Shown: positions 50,202-61,205, counted from the first letter of the stretch. The stretch: DNA of 64,000 nucleotides from Heliocidaris tuberculata (GCA_025618425.1 CM046849.1:31127671-31191670); one strand, 5' to 3'. The notes: generated by a model from the letters alone, not told the origin. Numbers and translations: made by a program.

Positions 50202-50621
50202 TTAACCCTTTCAGGACAGGAATTATTTAAGGGCTAAATTGATCACATTTCATTCTTCAAATTGGCAACGATAACATTTTTTTTTTTTTACTTCTACATG
50301 GTTTAAATAAGGTGTAATTTCATTGAAAAAAATATACATGGTTAGGAATTTTGTTGAAAAGTTGACAAAATTGCCAATTTTGATAAAAAAACAATGATTT
50401 TAACCTCTCAATGTGTTGCCAATTTAAGGATTTTGAAGCTTAATCTTGTCTTTAAAAATTCCTGACTTCAAACTCAATATGGTCGTGGAATGAAAATGGA
50501 CGTAGTGTGTGCAGAAATTTTTGCTCTTTCTACTCATGCATCTGATATATTTTTTAGAGCTCTGAATCAAAAGTTATTGAGCCAAACCACAAAATGTGGT
50601 CAATTGTCTTGAAAGGATTAA
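50202..50621 (+). mobile_element. TTAA-type ~416 bp element, copy 6
   Basis: Bounded by TTAA (50202-50205 and 50618-50621). Right end CTTGAAAGGATTAA. Confidence 0.88.
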
Positions 50622-50904
50622 CACAAAGGATATAGTGGATCTCATGAAGATGTGAACATACTCATGGAGATTTTGATCCTATTTCTTACTCTTTTACCCT
50701 TGGTTTTCCTTTTCCCCGATTTCATGTACATTGTAACTTATCAAGTATGACATGACAGGAAGTTGATTTACAGAACAATTAAGCTTCACAAATACTTTTT
50801 TTTTTTTTTTTTTTTTAATTGGGATTAATGGGATTAAAATGTGGCAATCTGTTTGAAAAATTGAGAGACCCATACAGAGTTCTACAGAACACAGTAGACG
50901 TAAT

Positions 50905-51098
50905 AAGAGAATGAAAGAGGGGGCAGGAGAAAGAGGAGAGGGGGAGAAGGGAGAGAAAGAAAGATGGGAGAGAAAGAGAGAGAGAGGAAGAAAAGGGGAA
51001 GAGATAAAGAGTGTTGAGTAGGAGGGAGAGAGAGAGAGAGAGAGTGCAGGAGAGAGAGAGAGAGAGCAGGAGAGAGAGGTAGGGAGAGAGAGAGATTG
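50905..51098. repeat. Purine-rich (GA)n tract, ~190 bp
   Basis: Almost uninterrupted A/G on the plus strand, mainly GAGAGA with AGGGAGAA variants. A poly(T) run lies at about 50798-50816. Confidence 0.9.
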
Positions 51099-51263
51099 AC
51101 TGGGCACTTGGAATCATTGCAGAGTGAGAGACATTAAATCACTCAGTGGAATTAGGAAGTGATTAATTCTTACTGGGTCTCTTCCATCTTGATCTATTTA
51201 TGTCAACCAGTCCAGTCCCCATTGGATGGGGGCACTCTGTCCTACTGGATTATAGCTTATAAC

Positions 51264-51350
51264 ATATCGTCTGCTCAGAGCTAGAAGGGTGTTAACTCTG
51301 TTTTAAAGTATATGAGTTAACGCCCTTCTGGCTCCAATCAGACGATATAT
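51264..51350. repeat. ~75 nt hairpin family, copy 6 (longest stem)
   Basis: 35-base arms, about 30 paired: AGAGCTAGAAGGGTGTTAAC faces GTTAACGCCCTTCTGGCTCC, with ATATCGTCTG and CAGACGATAT closing the outside. TGGATTATAGCTTATAACAT to the left recurs as TGGATTGTGGTTTATAACAT to the right. Confidence 0.85.
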
Positions 51351-54300
51351 CATTGTTAAGATTGCCTATGACAGGGGGAACATTATCCTGCTGGATTGTG
51401 GTTTATAACATATACAATTTGTGTCACAATTGATCACAATTAAACTTACAACAAAACTGTCTTCTAATTCTCTAATTAAGTCTTATTTGTAATGTTTGGA
51501 AACTTGTGGTACGCTAACATATGGGTCTCATGCCAATGCAAATGTTCCCCCTCCAAATTTAGGCATTAAATTGAGGCATGAATTCATATACACATAAAGG
51601 GTAGGATATAGAGATAAAAATGAAAATAAAGAGATAGATAATAGATACATCTAAATCATTTGTTGATAAAAACGAAAATTGTTGCAGGGAAGCAGAATTG
51701 TGAATTTGTGATCAAATAATTGCAAATAGAAAGGCAATTAGCATTTACAAAAGTAGCATATTGCAGTGTCAAAGTAGACATTGAATTACATGTGTGAGAT
51801 GTTTTGCGATAAAGTGCTACATTTGCTATTAAAACATGTGAGTTACAGGAAAGAGATCTATATTTAACGCAACGAGTCAGAGATAAGTATTTAAATTGTC
51901 TTGAAGAAATCATGTAGGATGATAAGAATAAATTATTCTTTTCATTACAGGATGGAATGGATAAATATTAATGATTGACATGAAGGTTCAATGTCTATAT
52001 TGCTGCCTTCTTAATTGACTAACACTACTCATACAAATAATGTACATAGATCTTCAAGTGTAGATGATTAGAAAATCGAACAGTTTCCGGGGTGGAAAAT
52101 TCCATTTATTTGTTTCATTTTGTTTGGGCTCAGAGGGCACTAACCATGGAGATTATTTGGAAGACAGACATTAAGAAGATAGTACATACAGTATATTCAC
52201 TTATAGAGTATATAGACAAGTAATGATATACTGTTTGAGGAAATATGAGCAGAGGTTTTTTTCACTTCCCCTCCTATTCTTTCATGCGCTTCAAAAGAAG
52301 AAGGCAAAAGTGTTACTGAATGGTCTTGGATACTTCCATGTAGCTCTGTTGAATTACATGACTTGCACAATAATATAATAAGTTACTTCCTGCGAATTGT
52401 GTGGGCTATGTTGTGTGGATCTGAGAATTAATTCATTCCTGAATATTAGGTGAGACCCTGATATCTTAGCCTTTTTTTCTGATTCTTCTTTTCTTTATCT
52501 TTCAGAAGCTGATGTTTCAATCAGAAGTCTGCAAATTATTAGTATTACTATATTAATCTGGAGTTTGAATACTATGCTGTTATTTTCACAAGGGTTTTCT
52601 TTTCGTTAATTTTGAGAATTTCATAAATTTGTTGTAGGGTTGTGAATTTAGCAACACACTTTTAATGAGCTAACGATTCTGTGCAAACATATATTGTAAG
52701 CATCTTTTGTTGATTATCACGAAAACAACTCGCCAAAATGTCTGTGTCCATGTCAGAATTGCGAAAATTTCTGTTTACAAAAACATCAGCTAACAGAGTG
52801 TATCTCATGGCTTATACATGAATCTCTGTATTCAACCAGACTGTAAACTATAGCATCTATGATACCAGATAAAAATATATTTTATGTCTTGCAAAAAAAT
52901 ACATTTCTTATATAAATGAGGTCTGAGGATTTGTAAGATAATGCAGGGGAGGGTTTAAGTCTTCACCATAATTGGGATAGGTTAGTGAACCCAGAGTTGA
53001 GCATTGAAGGAAAGAGTGGTTCTAGTCGTAGAGTGATCATTCCAAATTAATGTGGCAGACAGGGTATTACTAAAACAACCAATCATGCCCCCCCCCCCCC
53101 AGTGCATGAATGCAGAGAAAGTTCATGCTATTGACTTTCATTTCAGCTAAAATGTCAACAACCCTATTTAGGATTCCAGCTTCAACATACTGTAACCTTA
53201 TGAAAAAGATCTATTACAGTAGTTGCAATAACATGCATGGAGCTAATAATCTTGTACAAGCCGAGACTACATAAGAGTCAAGCCATGTCTAGAATGCATG
53301 TAGGCTGGCTTGAAATGCAATTTTCATGTTTTCATTTTTATTTCAATTGAACAGATGAAACTCTAATACCCTGAATCGTCTGCAAAATCACCCTATGCAA
53401 CTATGATTTATTGCCCTTTTTAGTGTGATAAATGTAGAAAAAAATGCCTTTGTTTGCAGTATCATGGAGAGGCTTTTACAGAGTAAAAACGCCACAAGTG
53501 CCTTTTTCTTTTTTAACATCCGACGATGTGTTTGCTTGCATCGTCAAATATGTGTACATTCAACACAGGATCGCCCCTTTACATCTAGTGATGGGGTTAA
53601 AGATTCAGTTCAGTGTCGTCGTCAAATCCAGTGCTGGGTTAACCATATTCTTGCCTCAGATCAGGAGAAGTTGACCGGCAGCGAAAAATAGACGCGACTA
53701 AGCTACACTTAAATATGTATACTTTTAGAATATATTTTTGATATATTTATGTCAACAGTTCCTTTTTATTCATGTAATTGTAAGGCTCATACTAATAGTA
53801 CTGGTACAACTGGTACAAAATGTAACAGGAGATATGTGCTCTGAATAAGAAAAAGAACTAATTATAAGCCATGCCAGCTTTTTTGTTTTTCACAAAATTA
53901 TGTACACTGTACTTCAGATTTTCACTGGTGATGGCATTGCGTTTACTTAGCCTTAAGTAATCGGTATCCATCTCTAAATGGCACCTTCATGTATATCTCT
54001 TGAGGGCTACATGTTGACCAGCTTTTCATTGGGATTTCATTGCTGAAGATAAATCTTTTAAGACTTGAAAAGTTTCATGTACAGTGGACAAATCATGTGA
54101 TAATATGGTAGTTCTATTGATAAATGATGAAAATTCACAATCTACCTGTATATCTTGTTCATCTTAAAATTTGATTAGAATCTACCAATTACTAATGTCT
54201 TCTTTTTCCCTCTAAAATATGTATATTTTGGCAAGTTAAGTACATTGACTACCAGACATTCTTTTACAGTTGTAAACTGCCGTGGAGCTCTCCAGCCATA

Positions 54301-54734
54301 ACAACCTGAAAGTACATATTCCCACCCCCTTTAATGTCCTTTTTATCAGTAATAATGATGTCATTGATGATGTCAGTGTTTACCTATGATTGTGGATGTC
54401 TCCAGTCTGTGTACGTGCGTCTTTGAGGATCATGTGTAGGATGGGGATAATGTATGCGGTCATGACTCATCCGAATCCGGCTCGTCCTGAAGATTGGGCT
54501 GAGATCGACAAAGAAAAATATGACTACATGTTTTTGGAAAATTGAGGAGAAGGAGCTTGAAAATGTGCAAGATTTGGGTCATGAGTGTTAAATATGGGAT
54601 TATTTTAACAGTAGAGGAGAAGATATTTGATTATTCATGTAGAATTGTACCATTCTCTATTTCACTCCAAATTTCTCCCTTTTCCTTTTTGTCTCTTTCC
54701 TTCCTCTCTCTCTGTATCTCTGTCTCTCTGTCTT

Positions 54735-54739
<5 letters not shown>

Positions 54740-54771
<32 letters not shown>
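54740..54771. repeat. (CT)n microsatellite upstream of exon 4
   Basis: CT run within a wider pyrimidine stretch (54700-54790) that also serves as the polypyrimidine tract of the exon 4 acceptor. Confidence 0.9.
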
Positions 54772-54776
<5 letters not shown>

Positions 54777-54809
54777 TCTTTCTCTTTCTCTGTTACCCCT
54801 CTGCCACAG

Positions 54810-55018
54810 GTGTAAAAGCTGAGGGTCTTAAGAAAGGAATCATTTTCAACCCTCATCCTTATATCAAGTTCAGCATCCAGACAAGACAATCAGGTAAAGA
54901 CCAGCAGCCACAGCGTACCAACGATCACCACCACAGCCATCACAACCACACACAACAACACCAGCAGCAACGCACAACAATAGCAGAGAATACCGTCATG
55001 CCTGCCTGGCAGGGCCAG
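54810..55018 (+). CDS. HECW2: HECW coding exon 4: start of C2 domain with His/Gln-rich insert
   Basis: A 209-base exon between CCTCTGCCACAG and GTTAGT; it completes Gly199 and encodes residues 200-268, ending in phase 0. GLKKGIIFNPHPYIKFSIQ (204-222) is the first C2 strand pair, equal to GLKKGMFFNPDPYLKMSIQ in vertebrates. Asp of the usual NPDPY motif is His214 here, so a calcium-ligand position is altered. Residues 228-252 are a His/Gln-rich loop (seven His, eight Gln). RTTIAENTVMPAW (253-265) is the next C2 strand with the family NT-x-x-P-x-W signature. A second donor-like site, CAG|GTAAAG at 54894, lies inside the exon in phase 1. (CT)n microsatellites flank the exon on both sides. C2 in this family targets the ligase to membranes or partners. 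The next exon, expected to begin near YSF, was not found in the window. Confidence 0.92.
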
Positions 55019-55031
55019 GTTAGTCAACCAA

Positions 55032-55033
<2 letters not shown>

Positions 55034-55079
<46 letters not shown>
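55034..55079. repeat. (CT)n microsatellite downstream of exon 4
   Basis: Begins 16 bases after the exon 4 boundary; about 22 CT units. Confidence 0.95.
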
Positions 55080-55080
<1 letters not shown>

Positions 55081-55436
55081 TCTTTGATGAATTTGCTGCT
55101 CTTTTCCAACAAGAAAATGGGAAGCCTATTAGGCAGTATGAAATACATTTGCTGTGGTATTAAATGTGAGATTTCTTCTCAATGGTTCTTATACTTGGTT
55201 TGTTGCTAGGTTGGGCAAGGTTATAAGATTTTAGTAGTCATCTGGTAATTCTCTATTTCCTTTTCTTGTTGTTTTTCTCCTTCCCCTTCCCTAATTAAGC
55301 TTCTTCTTCTTCTTCTTCATCTTCCTCTTGTTTAGTTTCTTCTTATCCTTCTACTCACCTAAATTAGACCGAGTTCACTATTTTTTAAAGTTAATCTTGG
55401 AGAATGAAGACTTTCACACTGAGCATCATCTGTCTA

Positions 55437-55819
55437 AGAGTGCGTTTATGCTCCCATTTTTCAGGCCAGAATGAGCCCTTTGTTACGCGTTAAGTTCAAA
55501 ACACTGTTGTGTCCACAGTCATTTTCATATAATCGCCGATTTAAAGCGCTGATGTAAAACTCACAAAAAGGTGTGTTTTGAATCGGTGTTTCTCAAAGAC
55601 ACTGGTTTCTGGGGAAGCTTAAACACACAATCATTTGTAAACGGGTTTATATGACATCATACAAATGCCAAGCATGCGCAGTGAGGTTTGCGAAACCAGC
55701 TGCAGAGCCCGAATTCGCCTGGAGAAGAGAAGTATAAACAATACCCTGTGAAACTGCGTTTTAGATGAGCGTTTCAAAACGCTTATTCTGCCTTCACAAA
55801 AAGAGTATAAATGCACCCT
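55437..55819. mobile_element. MITE with AGGGTGCATTTATAC-type ends, 383 bp
   Basis: AGAGTGCGTTTATGCTC at the left is the imperfect complement of GAGTATAAATGCACCCT at the right. GAAACGCTTATTCTG near the right end and CAGGCCAGAATGAGC near the left continue the inverted symmetry. Confidence 0.65.
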
Positions 55820-56076
55820 AAGTGCATCCTAGTGTGGGTGTAGAGAGCTTTACTAGGCTGCTCTGGGTTTTTGATAAGGCCACATGGGATCCGTGTAGTC
55901 AAGTATCTCTTGACTTTTAGAGCGTCTACTTACGGCTTAATACATGCATGCTCACCACAAAATAGGTGACAAAATGCTGCCATACTACTGACCCTTGTAT
56001 TTATCCCTTTGACTACTGATTCTCTGATCTCTCTGATTCCAATAGGTTTAATACAAGAACAATCTGTACGTAATGG

Positions 56077-56498
56077 TTAACCCTTTCAGGACAGGAATTA
56101 TTAAAGGGCTAAATTAATCACATTTTGTTCTTCAAAGTGGCAATAATAACATTTTTTTAGTGCTGCACGGTTCTAATAAGGAGTAATGTCTTTGAAAACA
56201 ATATACATTGTTAGGAATTTTGTCAAAAAGTTGAAAAAAATTGAAGAAAAAAAATTGATTAAAAAAACAATGATTTTGAACCTTTCAATGTTTTGCCAAT
56301 TTAAGGATTTTAAAGCTTATTTTCATTTTTAAAGGTTCCTGGCATCAAACGCAATATGGTCATGCAACAAAAATGAACATAGTGTGTGCAGAAATTTTTG
56401 CTCTTTCTACTCATATATCTCGTATATTTTTTAGAGCTCTGAATCAAAAGTTATTGAGCCACACCATAAAATGTGGTCAATTGTCTCCAAAGGGTTAA
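56077..56498 (+). mobile_element. TTAA-type ~416 bp element, copy 7
   Basis: Bounded by TTAA (56077-56080 and 56495-56498). Confidence 0.88.
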
Positions 56499-56708
56499 AC
56501 CTACTAGAGAAATCTTGTTCAGGTATTCTTTTGGATGTATGCAGTTATAAACTGTAATTAACTCAACATTACAAAAATTAAAGATAAATATCATCCAGAT
56601 GTGTTATTTTATGCTGAGATGCTACAGTGAATGTCATACTGAGACTAAAAGGAGAAAGTGCTCTTTCAACTTAATATACATAGGAATTCTTCTTTTTCTA
56701 CACAGATT

Positions 56709-57080
56709 AAAGAGAAGTTTGAGTTCTGGGAAAGGTAAAAAATAATCTGTGAGCTTTCTCATTCTTTTTATGTTCGTTTGGAAGATTATCAAAGTAGAAA
56801 TGTTCCGTGAAAAGGATTGCTCTTCATATGCCCTCACATTCAAAATATGACAAGAAACAGCTGAAATGTTCACGCTGAACATTTGTGTGTAGTCCCATAT
56901 ACAAATTTCTTTGTGCTGTGCATGTACTTTTCAGTGAGATTGAGTCAATTTCTTACCATTTTGGTGAATCCAAAACCTTACAGTATACACCAATTCTTAT
57001 GTAGACATGATCAACCTTTCCCAATTGCTTTGAAACATTTTCTTTCATAATGTAATCTCATGACCAGAACTCAACTTTAT
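56709..57080 (+). mobile_element. AAGTTGAGTTCTGG-type element, copy 4 (intact)
   Basis: GAAGTTTGAGTTCTGGGAAA at the left and GACCAGAACTCAACTTTAT at the right; colinear with 40917-41280. Confidence 0.85.
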
Positions 57081-57300
57081 CTTTAAATTTATCCCATATC
57101 CTCTGTAAGCATACATTGCCCATTTTTAATGAATGGGAATGCCCGACAAAATCATAAAGGAAAACAATTTTTCCCCTTGATGACTGTAAACTTATTTTTA
57201 GATTATTTTCATTGTGACTTATTAATATATTTATTTACTTATTATATCCTCGAATATCAATGCTGACCTATTACATAATGATTGAATCATGCATTTCCCC

Positions 57301-57872
57301 TTTGAAACTATTAATAGATGTACATTTTAATTAAGCAATTAATACCCCCTTAAATAGTTTGAGTTAATATAGAACTTATATAAAACTATGCCATAAATCT
57401 CATTTCTAAGTTTAGGCCAACTTTTAATGGCAAAGTCAGTGTCGCCTTCATTATCTAGTGATTGACGTATCACCTATACAATAAAATTTTCCCTTTGAAA
57501 CTATACATAGATGTACATGTTTAATTAATCAATTAATACCCCTTAAATAGTTTGATATAATATAGAACTAATATAAAACTATGCCATAAAATCTCATTTC
57601 TAAGTTTAGGCCAACTTTTAATAGCAAAGTCAGTGTCGCCTTCATTATCTAGTGATTGACGTATCACCTATGCAATAAAATTTCCCCTTTGAAACTATAC
57701 ATAGATGTACATGTTTAATTAATCAATTAATACCCCTTAAATAGTTTGATATAATATAGAACTAATATAAAACTATGCAATAAAATCTCATTTCTAATTG
57801 TAGGCCAACTTTTAATAGCAAAGTAAGTGTGGCCTTCATTATCTAGTGATGGATGTATCACCCATACAGTAA
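57301..57872. repeat. Three-unit tandem repeat, period ~193 bp
   Basis: TTTGAAACTAT begins units at 57301, 57494 and 57688. Each includes ATTAATACCCC, GGCCAACTTTTAAT and TCATTATCTAGTGAT. Units 2 and 3 are the most alike, so the last duplication is the most recent. Confidence 0.92.
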
Positions 57873-59924
57873 CATAACAGATTGTCCAGAAACATTTTTA
57901 ATAAAAGATTTTTGATAAAAGATATGGTTTCAAAGACTAGTTGGAACATTTAATATGTAAATTTTGAAGAAAAAATGGGGCAAAAGTGAGAGACATAAAA
58001 TGCTATTTCATATTTTCCTTTTAAAGATTTCTACAGCAAACTTTTGATTAATAATTATTCATCAATGACATGTATCTCATTAATTCTTCACTACTTGGGC
58101 AATCAAATGATCGGTGACAATTAGTTTTCAATAGCCTGAAGATAAAGTTATTTCTTTGAATAATATATTGCATTTGTCTGTGTAGCTCTATGTAGTCAGC
58201 ATTATCTTTGCTTGGTAAAATCTGTAGTAACCTTGGTAACGGCATATCATCTGGTCACATGACATCCCAGACATCTAACACAGCGTCCGTCAAAAATCAC
58301 CTCAAGGAGTTTTCTAAGCATGGTGCAATGCATCAGCTAACAAAGTTTGACTTCTAGAATGTCATCACAAGATGGATAGATTTCACCATCCATACCACTA
58401 GTCCCATGTATATTGCTACTTATCTTCCTGTCAAGCATACGGCTAGCTTTTCCTGAGGAAACCATTGTGTAACTCCCACCGTCTGAAATCTAATTTGTCT
58501 TCGCTCCTAGCGTCGTACCTTTGGAGTCCACTCCTGTCTGCGAGTGGCCCCCGCGTGAACACAGTTTACAAATTCATGAAATGCATCGGGATATATTCTC
58601 GGCCGATGAGGCGATGCGCATTTCTTTGTGCTTAGCTGCCCTTTGCTGAGTCTCGACCTCCTTTTTCAACTCAGCTTATACCAATGCGGTCTATTCCCGG
58701 CCAAACCTTGTTGCAAAAGTCTATGTGCAATATGTGATATTGATGATGACAAGACTGTAAGCCCTCTTACTAGTGTTTTCTCTCTGTTTCTCTCTCTCTC
58801 TCTCTTTATCTCTTTCTACCCCTCATATTCATTCATTCTTCTTTTTTTATTTCTGTGCATTTTTATGTGGGTTTTTGTTTTAACCATTATGTAAATGTAC
58901 TCCTTCTCGGACATCAGTAGTAACTTTCAAAATTTTAAGATTGTATAAATATGATAGATTTAATATTTAGGCCTTTCTGTTAGCAGTTGTAGTGTATTTT
59001 AAAGAAAAAATGTCAACCTTCACACAGATTTACACAAATATACATTAAAATATGCCATACCTGTTTTATAAGCAAGGAAAGAATGCAACCCCCCCCCCCC
59101 CCCCCCCCCGCGCACTTTGTGACAAAAAAATATTCCAAGGACTCTTATGAAATAATCCAGATATCACCTGTAATTTAATAGAACACAGCCATCTTGTCCT
59201 GATTTCAAGCTCATTAAATAAACGTTGTTCTTACAAAAGCTGTCCTATGGGACTGCTTGGAAGCGAATACCCTAATCAGGAAATCACCGGTTCCTGTGGA
59301 CGTTCGCTATCCTTGAATAACTTTTTTTTTTTAATATGAAATCCTTTTCTCAATTTGGCACCATTTTCGGGAGAGGGGGAGAGAGGGAGGAAGTCCGATT
59401 AAGGAAATGACAAACCATGTAGAGCAAATTGTGTCACGGTACAGTGTGTCAGGAATCCATTTAACCGTTCTTCCTCCCCTGTTCCTCGCCAAGACAGCTC
59501 TCCGGTGGTCCAGCGAAGCACATGGACTCCAATTTGCGCAACATTTGTCTTTTGACATTTCCCGCCTGTACATTTTTCAGAGAAATTAGTAAGGTGATTC
59601 TCAATTAGAAGTCGATTATTGAGTGATACTGACACTCATGATACTGATACTCTTTTCAATACACTTCATTAGGATTCATGTTGAAGGACTCACCTGCATG
59701 TATTCAAGCTATTACAGAGGAGTGTAAATGTCGCGATTGGATCGTAATCAGATACATTTATTCATCTGCGTGTCAGTTACATGTATACCACCATTTGTTA
59801 TGTCCATCATTAGTAGGTAGAGCTGAATGTAAACTAATGTAAGTATCTTGATCTCATCTCTTTTTGTCTCATTTACTTAATGTTCATTATCGATTTGAAA
59901 TTATCACATATTTACTCAGGGATT

Positions 59925-59995
59925 TAAAGTCAGAAGGGCTTAAGTCTTATCATTTTACATGAATTTAACTCTTTTACGGCTCTCAACATATGACA
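59925..59995. repeat. ~75 nt hairpin family, copy 7 (degenerate)
   Basis: AGTCAGAAGGGCTTAAGT faces TTTAACTCTTTTACGGCTCTC. Confidence 0.5.
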
Positions 59996-60167
59996 TTTCA
60001 GACAAGGCATGTAAGGTACCTTTCAATTCTTTAACTTACTAACAATGTTTTTGCACATGTTGCTTCATATCATCAACTTGATCAGCTTCTCAGTTTTTTT
60101 AAACAGCACTTTTGAATTTTAGTGTTTTATTTATTTTTTGGAGTAGGCATACTATTAGCGGTTAACC

Positions 60168-60302
60168 TGGGCCCTGTTTCGTGAAACTCATTACCAATAA
60201 CAACTGCCAAACTTCTGCAACAAAGTTGATCGCAGCCAACCAAATGCAGCAATGTCAGTAGCTTATATCTATACTGTCGTAACTTTTGTGACATGGGACC
60301 CT
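60168..60302. mobile_element. GGGCCCTG-type short MITE
   Basis: GGGCCCTGTTTCGTGAAAC at the left; GTGACATGGGACCCTG at the right; inner AGCCAACCAAATGCAGC resembles the AGCCAATCAGATGCA core of the 32.0 kb copy. Confidence 0.55.
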
Positions 60303-60698
60303 GACATAAAATTCTTTTTCCCCCCACCATTTTGACACTATGCCTCAAAGTGTACCAACGACCTGAAAAAAAGAATTTGTATACCGCTAGGAAGTATAGA
60401 ATTAATCTCAAAGAACTTTATCTGAAATTCTATAGGTCAACAGTTTAGGAGTATGAAGGATATAAAGGATAACATGAAGGTGCTTGTGCGGAACCGAACC
60501 TCCAAGTTGGGTTCCGTGCGAGCCGTTATCTTGGCGAGCACGTACGGGTGCGTTGAGTAGTCTACTCACGAGTCGCTTTTGTGCTTATAGAGAGTATAAT
60601 TAAACTTGTAAAATCTCTTTATGGAAGTGATATTTGAAGCCCATATTTGGAATATAGTAGAATGACAGAGTAAAATATTTTTTGGTGATTGGTACCCT

Positions 60699-61205
60699 TT
60701 AAAGGTAACAGATAGTTTTGGGAAGCTCTCAAAAACTTTTCGTGAGATTTCTTTGATTTTACTTAATAAATAGCAGGGTACTAACATAACTAAGATGCTG
60801 TGAAGTTTTTTCCTCCTCAAGTGAAATATTTATCGAATGAGAGGTGAAAAGTAATAAAAATCCCTGGCCCAAAAAAGAGGGGATGTAAATTCAAACAACG
60901 GCCACACACATTACGCACATGGGGATTGCTGTGTGTTATAGAATACGCTACACACAGTGCGAAGCGCTGGGTTTATTGTGCAGGGAACCTTTGGGTGGAT
61001 ATGGTCTTAGCGTGAGGCAGTGAAAAGCCGTTACCAAGCGCTTCTTACAGATATTTACACTAAAATTTGTTCGAAATCGTGAATGGAATGTTAAATGATC
61101 TCGTACCTGTGTCTTACATGTATGATAAAAGGAGAATAGTATGTGACTGTTAGATAAGTTTCTTGCCAGTATGTTTTTGCTACCGACTGTCTGTAAGCTT
61201 TGAAA
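60699..61205 (+). mobile_element. 0.48 kb element, copy 2
   Basis: About 90% like 20724-21200, with a short extra segment near 61055-61095. Confidence 0.8.

Larger units (their letters stand above)
36709..54809 (+). other. HECW intron 3
   Basis: An 18.1 kb intron bounded by GTAAAT and GCCACAG. Its first 1.35 kb is almost entirely foldback elements and duplicated flanks. The stretches 38.7-40.4, 42.4-44.2, 45.2-46.5, 47.0-50.2 and 51.4-54.6 kb show no gene or defined element apart from the short sites listed. A degenerate telomere-like patch (TTAGGG variants) lies at 38207-38260. Confidence 0.85.
8994..55018 (+). other. HECW2: HECW-type E3 ubiquitin ligase gene, 5' part
   Basis: HECW1/HECW2 (NEDL1/NEDL2) are NEDD4-family HECT ubiquitin ligases with an N-terminal HECW domain, a C2 domain, two WW domains and a C-terminal HECT domain, about 1570-1600 residues in human. 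Four exons with consensus GT/AG borders and compatible phases (1,1,1, then 0) give 268 residues here. Conserved blocks in order are NWDIREDVGSQDWIGLY, YKNRGVSGTHKGQIIW, VCFKYYHGATGELRA, GLKKGIIFNPHPYIKFSIQ and NTVMPAW, matching vertebrate HECW1/2 from memory almost gap-free up to C2. WW and HECT exons are absent, so roughly five sixths of the protein lies beyond position 64000. Invertebrates usually have one HECW gene, so this is probably the pro-ortholog of both vertebrate genes; the symbol is for the family. Confidence 0.93.

Noticed and set aside
50694..51117. Two long Ser/Leu-rich minus-strand frames
   Set aside because: Artefacts of the GA-rich tract; low complexity with no recognisable domain.
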